DNA from: Pisaster brevispinus | Lineage: Eukaryota > Echinodermata > Asteroidea > Forcipulatida > Asteriidae | NCBI GenBank assembly: GCA_023634235.1 | Contig: JAMKCF010000011.1 | Coordinates: 3,552,001 to 3,616,000, forward strand | Reading direction: 5' to 3' | DNA: 64,000 bases | Shown here: piece by piece, positions 51,893-64,000 of the stretch | Layout of the letters: every line of letters begins with the position of its first letter | Position numbering within the stretch: the first letter of the stretch is position 1 | The notes under the pieces: generated by a model | Told to the model about the DNA's origin: nothing | The model's database searches: none | The model's input: the letters and a program-made list of their open reading frames with translations, nothing else | Made by a program: the position numbers and the translations under genes

Positions 51893-51896
51893 ATGG
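51893..51896 (+). CDS. KRTCAP2: KRTCAP2 exon 1 coding part (ATGG)
   Basis: Start codon plus one base, then the donor gtgagc. Joined to exon 2 it gives M-A-V-S-T. Chosen because exon 2 has no upstream start in frame and human KRTCAP2 starts with a similar short N-terminus. Confidence 0.8.
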
Positions 51897-54800
51897 GTGA
51901 GCTTTTGTTGTCTTTAATGCTATATAACTTTTAAAGAATACATATTTCTTCTGAAGTGTGTATGTTTGTTTTTAGCTGATGACAGAATCGTGAAAACGGT
52001 CTTTGCTTCTGCAGACAAGGACATGAACTCAATATTTCATAGCATTTTGGGGCTGCAGTTGTCACTGTGAATTTATTAATGTTGGACAGCTCGACCACCT
52101 GTCTCTGGAGGCTCTCCTCTGCCTGGCATGAGGCTTAAAATCCCCCTTAAATATTGTTGGAAAAGTCAAGATAATGCAGTATCCAACTGCTGCCACCACT
52201 TTTTCACTCATTTTTACCAAAAGGAATATCTCATTTGAGTAAATTAGATACTATTTTATTTCATAACGAATGAAAAAGTGGTGGCTGGATACGGAAACTT
52301 TTCCGAGTAACACTTCAGTCTTCAGTACTTTTTTAGCGTAATAAATAAAAAAAGCCAGTTAATATAGCCAAAACCTATTTGTATGATTATTAGTAAACTT
52401 ACTTTAGTACTAAATACTTGTGGGCTAAAATTCCGCACCTGGCTGGCCATCACTTTATCTCCCTTAATTTAGGTAGGTCAATTTATCCTTACCTGTCCAG
52501 AAGGTTTGACAGAATGTGAGATATGTATACAGAGAGGCACAGGCACTTTGAGCCGTTACAAAGTGTCAAAATCATAAGAAAAACAATTTTAGGGTCTATG
52601 GTGGTCTTGACAACGCTGCTCGCTACACTCCATTTGAGTTCCTTTGGGCATGAGTGCACAAGAGTTTCGTCCGCACAATGAAATGTGCGCTTGAAGTTTC
52701 CTTTTCAGAGGTCAAACTTTAGTGTTTCAGCTACCGATTATTCAAGAGGAATTTTAGAAAAGGGAATTAAAGTCCAACATCCATTAAACAAATCAAATAT
52801 TATCCCACATCAAAAGTGGTGGCTGGATGTGTATTTTATTTTCTTCTATCAGATTAATGTTGTGTGTGGTACTGTAGTAATAAAAAACAGAAACTAGCTT
52901 TTTATAGTTTTTGGTCTATAAATAAAGATAGTACAGACCTATATTATAAAACAAGCATTTGATCCAATTAATTTTGCTATTTTTTGTATATTTATAAAAA
53001 TCTTTAGATTTTTATTGGAGAAAAGTGGATATCAAATAATTTGGACACAGATGTTTCGGCTATTTGTGACTTGGATTAAATAGTGATATCCAGACTGAGG
53101 CAGAGCGGCAATGCTCTCCAATTCCCCTTTCATCCCACACTGCCAAAGAAAATAGTTAACACTGGATCCTAATAACACTATCTAGAAAGATCAGCATCTG
53201 AAGTCAAACATTCTTCAGTTGCCTGATAATAGAGCAGAACTTTGCCTGTCTCACTGAGGAATAGTGAAAAATGAAGATAATTACGAGAAGTCCCTTGTGT
53301 CTGCTAAAAGCGAAAGCAGACATTCCTGGTACCCAAATCTACTCCACAGTAGTAGACATTCCTGGTTCCCAAATCTACTCCACAGTAGTAGACAATTAGC
53401 AGGATAAATTCTTACAGAACTAGGTAAGCAGTTTGTCACCAGGTCAAAACTAAATTCTCCTTGGCAATTGGCGTTATGACAAACCTACTCCTAGAACTAC
53501 AAGGTTTGTTCTACTATCATCTCATAGTTCTAGTAGTACCGCAAACCCAAATTAATCCAGACCTTGCCACAACTCAATGCCTGAAATCACATAGCTTTTC
53601 ATTTAACAGTACTTTAAACATTTAATTGATTTCAACAGCTGTGTCAACGAGCGTCTCTTTCTTGCTGTCCACCCTGCTGACCATCTCCATCTTTGCTGGG
53701 ATGCAGATGTTTAAGACTCAGCTGGCAGCTTCTGAGTGGATGACAATCCTTGGAGGATTCTTGGGCTCCATTCTTTTCTGTCTCATGCTTACCGTATCCT
53801 TTTCAGCTTCCTCATTAGCTTGGCGAATATTTGCTCTTGGGCAGAGTTTTGAAAACATTCTGGATAAGAGGTGTCCAAAATGCTAACAATTTGAGAAAAT
53901 TATCTTATATGATGATAAAAAAACAACTGGGCCCAATTTCATAAAGCCTGTAAGCTTGTATAAAAATGTGCTTAGCGCATAAAATCTTGCTGAGCAGTAA
54001 CAGGTTACCAGCCAACATTCCATAAATTTTTACATTGTTGCGACTGGTCCCCCACTCATATTTTGCCTAGGAGCATGATCCAAAGCTGGTAAACATTTGA
54101 TGAAAGTTTGAGAATTTCTCAAATCAATCAAAACGGTACTTCAATTCAAATAGCAGAAACAGGTTACCAGCCAACACTTCTGTTTTACATTGTTCCGACT
54201 GGTGCCCCGCTCATTTTTCGCTTAAAGTAAAGAAATTTGCTGAGCAGTATTTTCTGCTTAACTGCTTTATGAAACTGGGCACATTTTGCAGTCTGGCATA
54301 ATTTTTATATCATTTACCAGTGGATGAAATTGAATGATTTGACATTAGGAGGGTCGACTGTGATTGCAGGATAGAATTGTGCATCTATCAAAACCTCAGT
54401 CAATGAAATTGAATGATCAGACAGTAAGGAGTTAACTGTGTACTGTGGTATACGTTCACTACATGATATCTTATCGCAGGCTGGCATAGTTTATCTATCC
54501 TTCAAAACCAAAGTGGAGGATATTGAATGGTCAGACAGGTAGGAGGGTTGACTGTGTACTGTTTAGATGTATTCACCACTTATACCTTGTTGCAAGCTAG
54601 CATAGTTTCAATATCTTTCATTCAACACCACAGTGGGGTCAAAAGGTAGGGGGCTGACTACTATTTCACCACGTGATAACATATTGCAGGCTGGCACAGT
54701 TTATACATTATTCAAAACCACAGTGAATCAAATTGAGTGGTCAGACAGTAGAAGGGTTGACTGTGCACTTCGTAGATGTATTCACCACATGATGTCATAT

Positions 54801-56827
54801 TGCGGGCTGGCATAGTTTATCTATCAATCCAAACCACAGTGGATGAGATTACCGTAAATGGTCAGACAGTAGAAGGGTTGGCTGTGCTGCGTAGATGCAT
54901 TCACCACACGACATCATAATTATTGCCGGCTATTTATGTATCGTTTAAAACCACAGTGGATGAATTTGAATGGTCAGACTAAGGGTTAATTTGTTTAATT
55001 GTCATAATTGATTCATTCCTTAAACATTTGCAACAGGCCGTTGGAAACATTGAATCATTGATGTTTGGAAAAGGTTTCCAGTTGAAAATCTTCCCTGAAG
55101 GTAGACCTCTTTAAAACAGTCAATTTTTAAAAAACAGATTCCGGGGTGTCCTTTAGCAAGACACTTTACCATAACAGTGCCCTAACCTTACCAGATGCTT
55201 TATAACTAGGTCTCATAATTCAAACATACTCTTCATGCCTGTCTCTAAAGAATGAGTGTTTCTAGATGTATTTTGGGTGTAGAAAAAAGTGTTACTATAA
55301 CAAACGTGTATTATTGCTACATGTAGTTGTGTGTCTAGAAGAAAAACAGCTTAAAACATTACTGGAGAAAGCGAGTAACACCCGGTTCAGCCGGGCGCTC
55401 TAGAGTCGCGCCGAACCAAATTATTGAATTAAGTACATGAAAAGTTTGACGTCTGAAACAGTTGGGAGCAACTGGATGCGCTGGAAGTAGAAAGATCGAC
55501 TGTTGCAGTCGTTCGGAACGACTCTGGAGCGTCTTGATTTCAGACGTCGATCTTGTCATGAGCCGAACCTAATATTATGTTAAGTTAGCCTGTCTGAAAC
55601 CAAAATTTATTTGGGTTGACCTACAGTTGCTCCTAATCTATCTGGAGCGCCTGTCTGAACCACATGTAAAGCCGTTCCTGTCGTTCCTAAGTCCTTATAG
55701 GAATGTTAAATTCTGCATCAGCATGAGAGTGGGAAACATGTCTTTGCGGGTAATGCTATTAACACAATTTGTAACAGTAATGCTATGTGTTTTTGTCAGG
55801 AGCAATGTTATTGCTTACGGCCTTTTGACTTTGTGTGCCTGGGTTAGTATTCTCATTTTTATTTTTAATATTTTGACCCACCATAGTTGCCCTGTGCCTT
55901 GGAGCTGCCATGTTTGCGTCTGGACTTGTACATCGTGTCTGTGTCACAACATGGTATGTAGTCACGATTAGAAGTAAGATTCAGATTACCTACCAGGCTA
56001 GTCACCTCAATACTAACCATAACTGCTTCTCTTCACCCAGGAGTAAGAAAAACATAATGAGGTCAATAGTATTTGTGTTTGATTGTGCATGCTTTCCCAG
56101 GGAGGTTGCTTCCCTTCATCTGGGTGTACATACGGACATGAGGGGTTGTCTTATGTATGACAAAGCTTGTCTCAGATTCTCTTGGGAGTTCTCGATGGTT
56201 TTCAAAGTTATATAACTTGCCTGTATTGGGGAACCAGTACTGGCAAATACGTTAGATTTGTATCCATATTATTTGCCTGCATATTCAAAACAGAACGCAT
56301 GCAATTTGTAAGCTAAACTTCCAAGCAGGTAAAAACAAAAATAGGAGTATTCTAGCAATGACTTCTATTGTATGTCAGGCTATTCATTGCGTTAAAGAAA
56401 GCTTGTTTGAGATTGTGAACATTAAATTATATGTAGTACTTTGAAAGAGAGAGAGATCGAAAAAACAAATTAAAACAATATTTAGTGTTCTTTTAAAAGC
56501 TGAGAAATTAAAAGTAGCTGTTACAAACTCCTTACCAACCAAAAGGACAAATGCTGTAAATGCAAAAATACAATTTGAATGGTCTCATGTTTTGACCTTA
56601 GCAGAGTCTTTCTCAAAGGCTAAATGCCATTTGAGAAAGACTCTTCTAGGGTTGAAACATGAAGGGTCAAAACGTTCAATAAGAAGACATGCATTATATT
56701 TGCTTTTTTTTTCTTCTTCAGTTTTATATTCTCTCTGGTGGCTGTGTATTACATCAATAAGATTGCTCAGACCAAGTACGCACCGGTCGTCACCATCCAG
56801 CAAAGCCAGGGGAAGAAGAGGAGATAA
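51893..56827 (+). CDS. KRTCAP2: Keratinocyte-associated protein 2 / OST subunit KCP2, complete
   Basis: Five coding exons give 131 residues (human about 136). Family knowledge: KCP2 is a small membrane subunit of the STT3A oligosaccharyltransferase complex in the ER, aiding N-glycosylation linked to the translocon. Seen: N-terminal helix SVSFLLSTLLTISIFAGMQM, then QLAASEWMTILGGFLGSILF (second helix), GNIESLMFGKGFQLKIFPE, VALCLGAAMFASGLVHRVCV, FIFSLVAVYYINKIAQTKYA and a basic C-terminus ending KKRR, a possible ER-retention type signal. Each block matches the human protein in order. Probable polyadenylation signals aataaa near 57686 and 57740. Confidence 0.95.
53325..53396. repeat. Tandem 36-bp duplication
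   Basis: 'agacattcctggtacccaaa' plus tctactccacagtagt is repeated immediately with one substitution. In KRTCAP2 intron 1. Confidence 0.8.
53481..53546. mobile_element. Small relative of the 58857-59782 inverted repeat
   Basis: Contains cctactcctagaactacaag, ggtttgttctactatcatct and catagttctagtagta, a diverged mini-copy of the terminal repeat of that element. Confidence 0.5.
53639..53793 (+). CDS. KRTCAP2: KRTCAP2 exon 2
   Basis: Acceptor caacag at 53633-53638, donor ACC|gtatcc at 53794. Holds the first two transmembrane helices (FLLSTLLTISIFAGMQMF; WMTILGGFLGSILFCLMLT). Confidence 0.94.
53931..54285. mobile_element. MITE with 'gggcccaatttcataaagc' ends
   Basis: Left end tgggcccaatttcataaagc and right end gctttatgaaactgggcaca are inverted copies; interior has 'ttaccagccaac' twice. 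Related fragments at 32895-33000, 40490-40640 and 42030-42230. Confidence 0.7.
54290..54985. repeat. ~115-bp tandem repeat in KRTCAP2 intron 2
   Basis: About six diverged copies, each with ggctggcatagtttatctat, ccacagtgga and gaatggtcagacag followed by gggttgactgtg. Unit length varies from about 95 to 120 bp. Confidence 0.8.
55037..55100 (+). CDS. KRTCAP2: KRTCAP2 exon 3
   Basis: Acceptor caacag at 55031-55036, donor GAAG|gtagac at 55101. Encodes AVGNIESLMFGKGFQLKIFPE; the FGKGFQxKIFPE motif is diagnostic for the family. Confidence 0.96.
55384..55661. mobile_element. MITE with GGTTCAG ends
   Basis: Left end ggttcagccgggcgctctag and right end tctggagcgcctgtctgaac are inverted copies with mismatches; internal inverted segments gacgtctgaa / ttcagacgtc. 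In KRTCAP2 intron 3. Confidence 0.6.
55887..55953 (+). CDS. KRTCAP2: KRTCAP2 exon 4
   Basis: Acceptor accatag at 55880-55886, donor ACATG|gtatgt at 55954. Encodes VALCLGAAMFASGLVHRVCV TT: third helix and the conserved LxHRVCVTT. Confidence 0.95.
56722..56827 (+). CDS. KRTCAP2: KRTCAP2 exon 5 (last)
   Basis: Acceptor cttcag at 56716-56721, stop TAA at 56825-56827. Encodes CFIFSLVAVYYINKIAQ and a Lys/Arg-rich cytosolic tail. Confidence 0.95.
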
Positions 56828-58856
56828 AAACCAATATGATACATTCACTCAGATCGTCTTTGTTATACTCTAAAAATGTCCCAATTTGAGTCAAAATGAA
56901 AACAACAAGAGAATGCAATTTGATAATACTCAAACTAGGGCTTGAATGGGTTTTCAAGCCCTAATCCAATAAAATACAGTGGTTTTTGCTAAGGTCTATA
57001 ATTTGTCGGGATTTTTTCAGTTTTTGAAGAATATTTCTTCTTGTTTTCACCTTTTCTCCAGATTTTCCTTAAAGAGGTGGAGATGCATTAATACAAACCA
57101 GAAAGACATAACCCTTGTTATGACAAAACCTCCGTTGCATCTTCGCTGTATTTACCTTGGATCCCAGAAAACACTTAAACGGGTTGAAGGTTTTAAATTC
57201 ACGGCAATGTTAAGAGTGTGTAAACCCTTAAACATTTTACTTCGTGTACATACACCTAGCCGGTTTGCAGAACTGATCGTCTCTAGTCTTTGTTACGTTT
57301 GTCTGATTTTAAGAGAATCAACAAGATTTTTGGAATCGACCAAACCTAGCTACTATTGCGCATTCTATGGACTGATATTGTAAATCCCATTCATTCTTCT
57401 TGATACATTTACAATATGAATATTTGGGGTTGTGTGTCTTTGGCAGCAGTTTATGAAAATGTGTTGAGGTTCTAGTGTAGTTGGCCCCCTGCATTAAATT
57501 TCTAGGCAGTTGTTTGGCAGGGCGTTATGCATCAACCCATTGGCTGAATGTTCCATGTGGCTTAAACAAGCTGATGATATACACAGGTTGAACCTTGTTG
57601 TATGCAGATGACTAGTTTGCAATTCATTACTGTTTTGATTTGAAATAAGACTAGCTTTATAAACCTAACCCTTTTTGTTGAGTTAATAAACCTTTGAACT
57701 TTGTCACAACTTTAACGTCATTATGTCGAATTTTGCTCCCAATAAATCACAAATGGTTTTAAAAAAGTGTGTTTATTATTCATTCTGTTAATTAAAGTAG
57801 ACATGAGTTGTACTGGGTCATTATTGATCACACCTGAAATAGCAACTTTCCCCTCAGGAGAGGGGGTGCAGTCAGAAAGGTTGGGGGAGGTAGAAGGGGT
57901 CCCAGGACGTTACCACGAGTTTGAACTCATGGGAGGGAGGGTGCTGCCTGACCAAAGCAAGTCTGACCTTTAATTCGTGTATAGGTGAGGAAACAATTCA
58001 ATTACAAAACCGTCGGGGCTGGTTTCCCATGAAAATCATTGCCTTTGTAAAGATGCTATTTTAAAAACTTGTTCCAAAACCAAACGAGGCTGAATTATAA
58101 TTTCTAGCGCGGCTGACTTGTCTTGCGCCCTCTGTTGGCAATAAATAGCACATAATGGTTTTTACCAAAGCCCGTATAGCGGCGCGGCGCTACGATCTTT
58201 GGATTTTACATAATACCTACCTCTCGGTGACTGATGATTGACCTTTGTTGTAAGCATGAACAGCTGGAGGGAGAGAGAGAGGTGCCCTGGATATTCTCTA
58301 TTCTAAGAAAGTTTATTTGCTGATTTACCAGAAGTCAGCTGCTTACGTGAGTTAAATACAAATATTATTTGAATACATATGTGGGATTGAATAAACCTTC
58401 CCTACCTTCAGCTTTGTCCCAACTTGAGACTTTGAGTGTTTACAAATGTACACAGTCAGTCAGGGCAGGATAGCCTCCACGAAAGCGATGACTGTAGCAT
58501 GGAGGTGTGTTCTTATTCCTCCATGGTTTGAGTGTGAAGTGTGGACTGCTCTGTGTAGCACTCTGCATGCTGCATGCATGCTGGAGAGATACGATCGGTG
58601 TAAATGGAAGGATTGTCAGGATTTTTTATTTTAACCTTGCCCTCTGCTGCCACTACACATGCCAATTAATTAGTAAAAATTAGTAAAAATTACCAATAAC
58701 TTCAAACAGTATTCAGGTATTAATTACTCAATTAGTACGGTGTTTTTTATTTATACAGTTTATTCTTGTTCATTTCAGTAAAAGTTTTTGAAGAATCAGG
58801 CAAAGGTCATTGTCTTTGACAATGACACTTTCCTTGCATTAGGGATGGGTAATGGG

Positions 58857-59782
58857 TACTCCTAGAACTATTCGGTTCGTTCCGCTATCGTCTCCCCGAC
58901 CCTCATAGGTCATCATGTACAAAATCCTATTCGAAACTTTTTCTCCTTCACGTTTATAATAATAATATATTGTATTTGTATAGCGCCTACTGCAGGCCAG
59001 CCTCTAAGCGCTTAACATTCAGTATTTCCTGCAAGGTATTTGGGGCTACGTTTGAAGTATGAGACCTACTCCTTTACATAGCACCTTGTAATGGTTTACA
59101 AGGTGCTGTGGCGCAATATGCAGCCGATCAAACCAGGAACACCGGGGCGGACCCCTTCTCTTTTCGATAAGTGCACTGGGTTCTTTTTCGTGCGTTACAC
59201 AACACACGGGACCAACGGCTTTACGTCCCATCCGAAGGACGAAGCAATCATGGTTAAGTGTCTTGCTTAAGGACACAGGTGTCACGACCGGGGCTCGAAC
59301 CCACACTCTGCTGATCAGAAACACCAGAGCTTGAGTCCAGTGATCTTATCCACTCGGCCACGACACAATAACCAACAGTTTACGGATATAAAAGATAAGC
59401 CATTGATTATTGTGGACCAGTGTTGCACACAGAATACTATGCGAAGGCATGTCGTGGACCAGCGTTGCACGCAGCGTACCAGTGATACAAGCGACGGCGG
59501 CCATTTTGTTATCGGAAGGCGACGATTCTGAATAAACGATGGGAATTTATCATTTTTTGCACCTTTTTTTTGCGAAGTGGATTTTCTGGACCCACCCCGA
59601 GCTCACTTTGAAAACAATGAATAGATAGAGCCTAATTTTGGCGAGCTCCGTTTTCAAAAGAGAAGTCCAGGTGCATAAACGTGAAGGAGAAAAAGTTTCG
59701 AATAGGATTTTGTACATGATGACCTATGAGGGTCGGGGAGACGATAGCGGAACGAACCGAATAGTTCTAGGACTAGGAGTAG
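58857..59782. mobile_element. Inverted-repeat element with nested tRNA-Leu SINE
   Basis: About 100-bp arms at 58857-58957 and 59685-59782, nearly identical in inverted orientation (ggttcgttccgctatcgtct near 58875; agacgatagcggaacgaacc near 59739). The tRNA-Leu SINE at 58958-59368 starts exactly where the left arm ends. Removing it leaves a ~510-bp element. Small relatives: 53481-53546, 59808-59845, 59937-60006. Confidence 0.8.
58958..59368 (-). mobile_element. tRNA-Leu-derived SINE, copy 4 (full length)
   Basis: Minus-strand copy: tail ataataataatatattgta and tagcgcctactgcaggcc at the left, body tcccatccgaaggacgaagc, and head gtgtcacgaccggggctcga ... cactcggccacgaca at the right. Best preserved copy of this family in the window. 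Confidence 0.88.
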
Positions 59783-59936
59783 GTAATGGGTACTACTCCT
59801 AGTAGTATCAGTATGGCTAGGTTCGTTCCGCTATCGTCTCCATGTGCATAAATGTTTAAATTAGAATAACAAATAAAAACCAAGCAGTATTATTCGAATC
59901 TGAATGACGCTTTTTCACTCTTGCTACACTACTCCT

Positions 59937-60006
59937 CAAGCCTCATTCCGCTATCGGCTCCACAAAGATGATAGCGGAACGAACCTCATAGTTCTAGGAG
60001 TATTGC
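59937..60006. mobile_element. Mini-hairpin of the same inverted-repeat family
   Basis: attccgctatcggctccaca and tgatagcggaacgaacctca form a short palindrome, ending in tagttctaggagta like the large element. Confidence 0.6.
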
Positions 60007-60666
60007 TACACTATCTAATCTTAACAAACATAAAAATTTACTTTAATCATTTAATTAAATTTTCCATTTTTAATCTTTAGTTAACTTTATCTTTAATTAA
60101 CTTTAATTTATACAAGGGCCATATTGAACATTTTTTGTCGTAACATGATAATTAGTGAAAAGCTGGCATTATTTCCTTTCTTCCTAGCCCTACTCCCATC
60201 TCGGCATCAGGCCAATCCATGTCCAAGGAATATGGAGTAGATTGGCCCGAGACGGGGCTAACCTAGCCCAGTTCTGTGGTGGTACATCATGAACCATGAG
60301 GTGCTTTATGCTATCAATTATTGGCTCCACTGATACCAATATGGCAATAGTGTAACCAACTTCAAGTCTTGAATAGGTGTAATGGTGGTCTGCTAAATTG
60401 GCTTTTAATTTCCCCTGAGAGATCTATTGGAAAATGAGGGCATCAAAAAGCTGAATTTGACTTTGGAGCCCCTCGTTAACCGATCCAACTAGAACTCTCA
60501 CCCTTCAGACTTTTGAGAAGCTCACTGACTTATATACATCAATCTCCAACATGATGTGGCGACTAGGGCTACATTTATAATTTATTATTTTGAAAATAAA
60601 TATGTGAATTTTTCTTTGATCACTTGTTTGTTATTCAGATGCTTGAAGATTTAAGTTAAGTTCAAC

Positions 60667-63854
<3,188 letters not shown>

Positions 63855-63869
63855 TAAATCTTCTGGGGG

Positions 63870-64000
63870 TCGATTTCACAAAGCACTAAGATTCATCTTT
63901 ATAAGATGAGTTGTCAGTATCACCATAGTGACATCACACTTTGCTTAGGAATTAAGGTTGATTTGGAGGTAAGATCAATCTTAACTCTTTGTGAAATCGA
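63870..64000. mobile_element. MITE with perfect 14-bp TIR, copy 2
   Basis: 131 bp from tcgatttcacaaag to ctttgtgaaatcga at the last base of the window; TIRs continue with mismatches (taagattcatctt / aagatcaatctta). Copy 1 at 21168-21302. Confidence 0.85.

Larger units (their letters stand above)
57760..60638. other. Intergenic region KRTCAP2-NUDT12
   Basis: No gene recognised. 57760-58850 has no element I can name; 58857-60006 holds the inverted-repeat element and its satellites; 60010-60638 is AT-rich and probably contains the NUDT12 promoter or its first intron. Confidence 0.55.

Noticed and set aside
55627..55971. A separate 114-codon protein overlapping KRTCAP2 exon 4
   Set aside because: Hydrophobic composition arises from T-rich intron; the true exon in this segment uses another frame that matches KRTCAP2.
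58446..58634. A 62-codon frame upstream of NUDT12
   Set aside because: No recognisable content; flanked by repeat-rich sequence.

Overview
This is animal nuclear DNA: intron-rich, AT-rich, single-copy genes with GT-AG introns, set in a dense field of short non-autonomous transposable elements. The proteins and the repeat style (tRNA-derived SINEs, many palindromic MITEs, AATTC and ATT tails) suggest a marine deuterostome invertebrate. An echinoderm is my best guess, but the sequence does not prove the clade.

Four protein-coding genes are recognisable. (1) Positions 312-39230, plus strand: the larger part of a DmX-like / rabconnectin-3 alpha gene (DMXL1/2 ortholog). I could place 28 coding exons whose reading frames join without a break into 3121 codons plus a stop; the first ~0.2 kb of protein lies upstream of the window. 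(2) Positions 46744-49384, minus strand: a 609-residue protein with two C-terminal C2 domains and no membrane segment, in three coding exons. (3) Positions 51893-56827, plus: the complete KRTCAP2 gene (oligosaccharyltransferase accessory subunit KCP2), 131 residues in five coding exons, the first carrying only four coding bases. (4) Positions 60667-63837, plus: the 5' three coding exons of NUDT12 (ankyrin repeats, zinc ribbon, start of the Nudix fold); the gene runs off the right edge before the Nudix box.

Layout: 1-311 intron; 312-39230 DMXL exons and introns; 39231-about 40.8 kb probable DMXL 3' UTR; 40.8-46.7 kb intergenic with MITE and LINE fragments; 46.7-49.4 kb C2 gene; 49.4-51.9 kb intergenic with two MITEs; 51.9-about 57.7 kb KRTCAP2; 57.7-60.6 kb intergenic with a nested inverted-repeat element; 60.6-64.0 kb NUDT12. 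The genes are not an operon: their roles (V-ATPase assembly, membrane/trafficking C2 protein, N-glycosylation, NAD(H)/NAD-RNA hydrolysis) are separate. No rRNA, CRISPR or bacterial element is present, and I see no intact autonomous transposon.

The most unusual observations are: a possible 39-base in-frame microexon in the large DMXL intron, directly preceded by a cluster of TCATGTGA motifs; two tRNA-derived SINE families repeatedly placed just upstream of DMXL splice acceptors; one of these families having the same terminal motif at both ends; the same nested MITE arrangement at two places 23 kb apart; and several nearly perfect hairpin elements, one with an 8-bp target duplication of hAT type.
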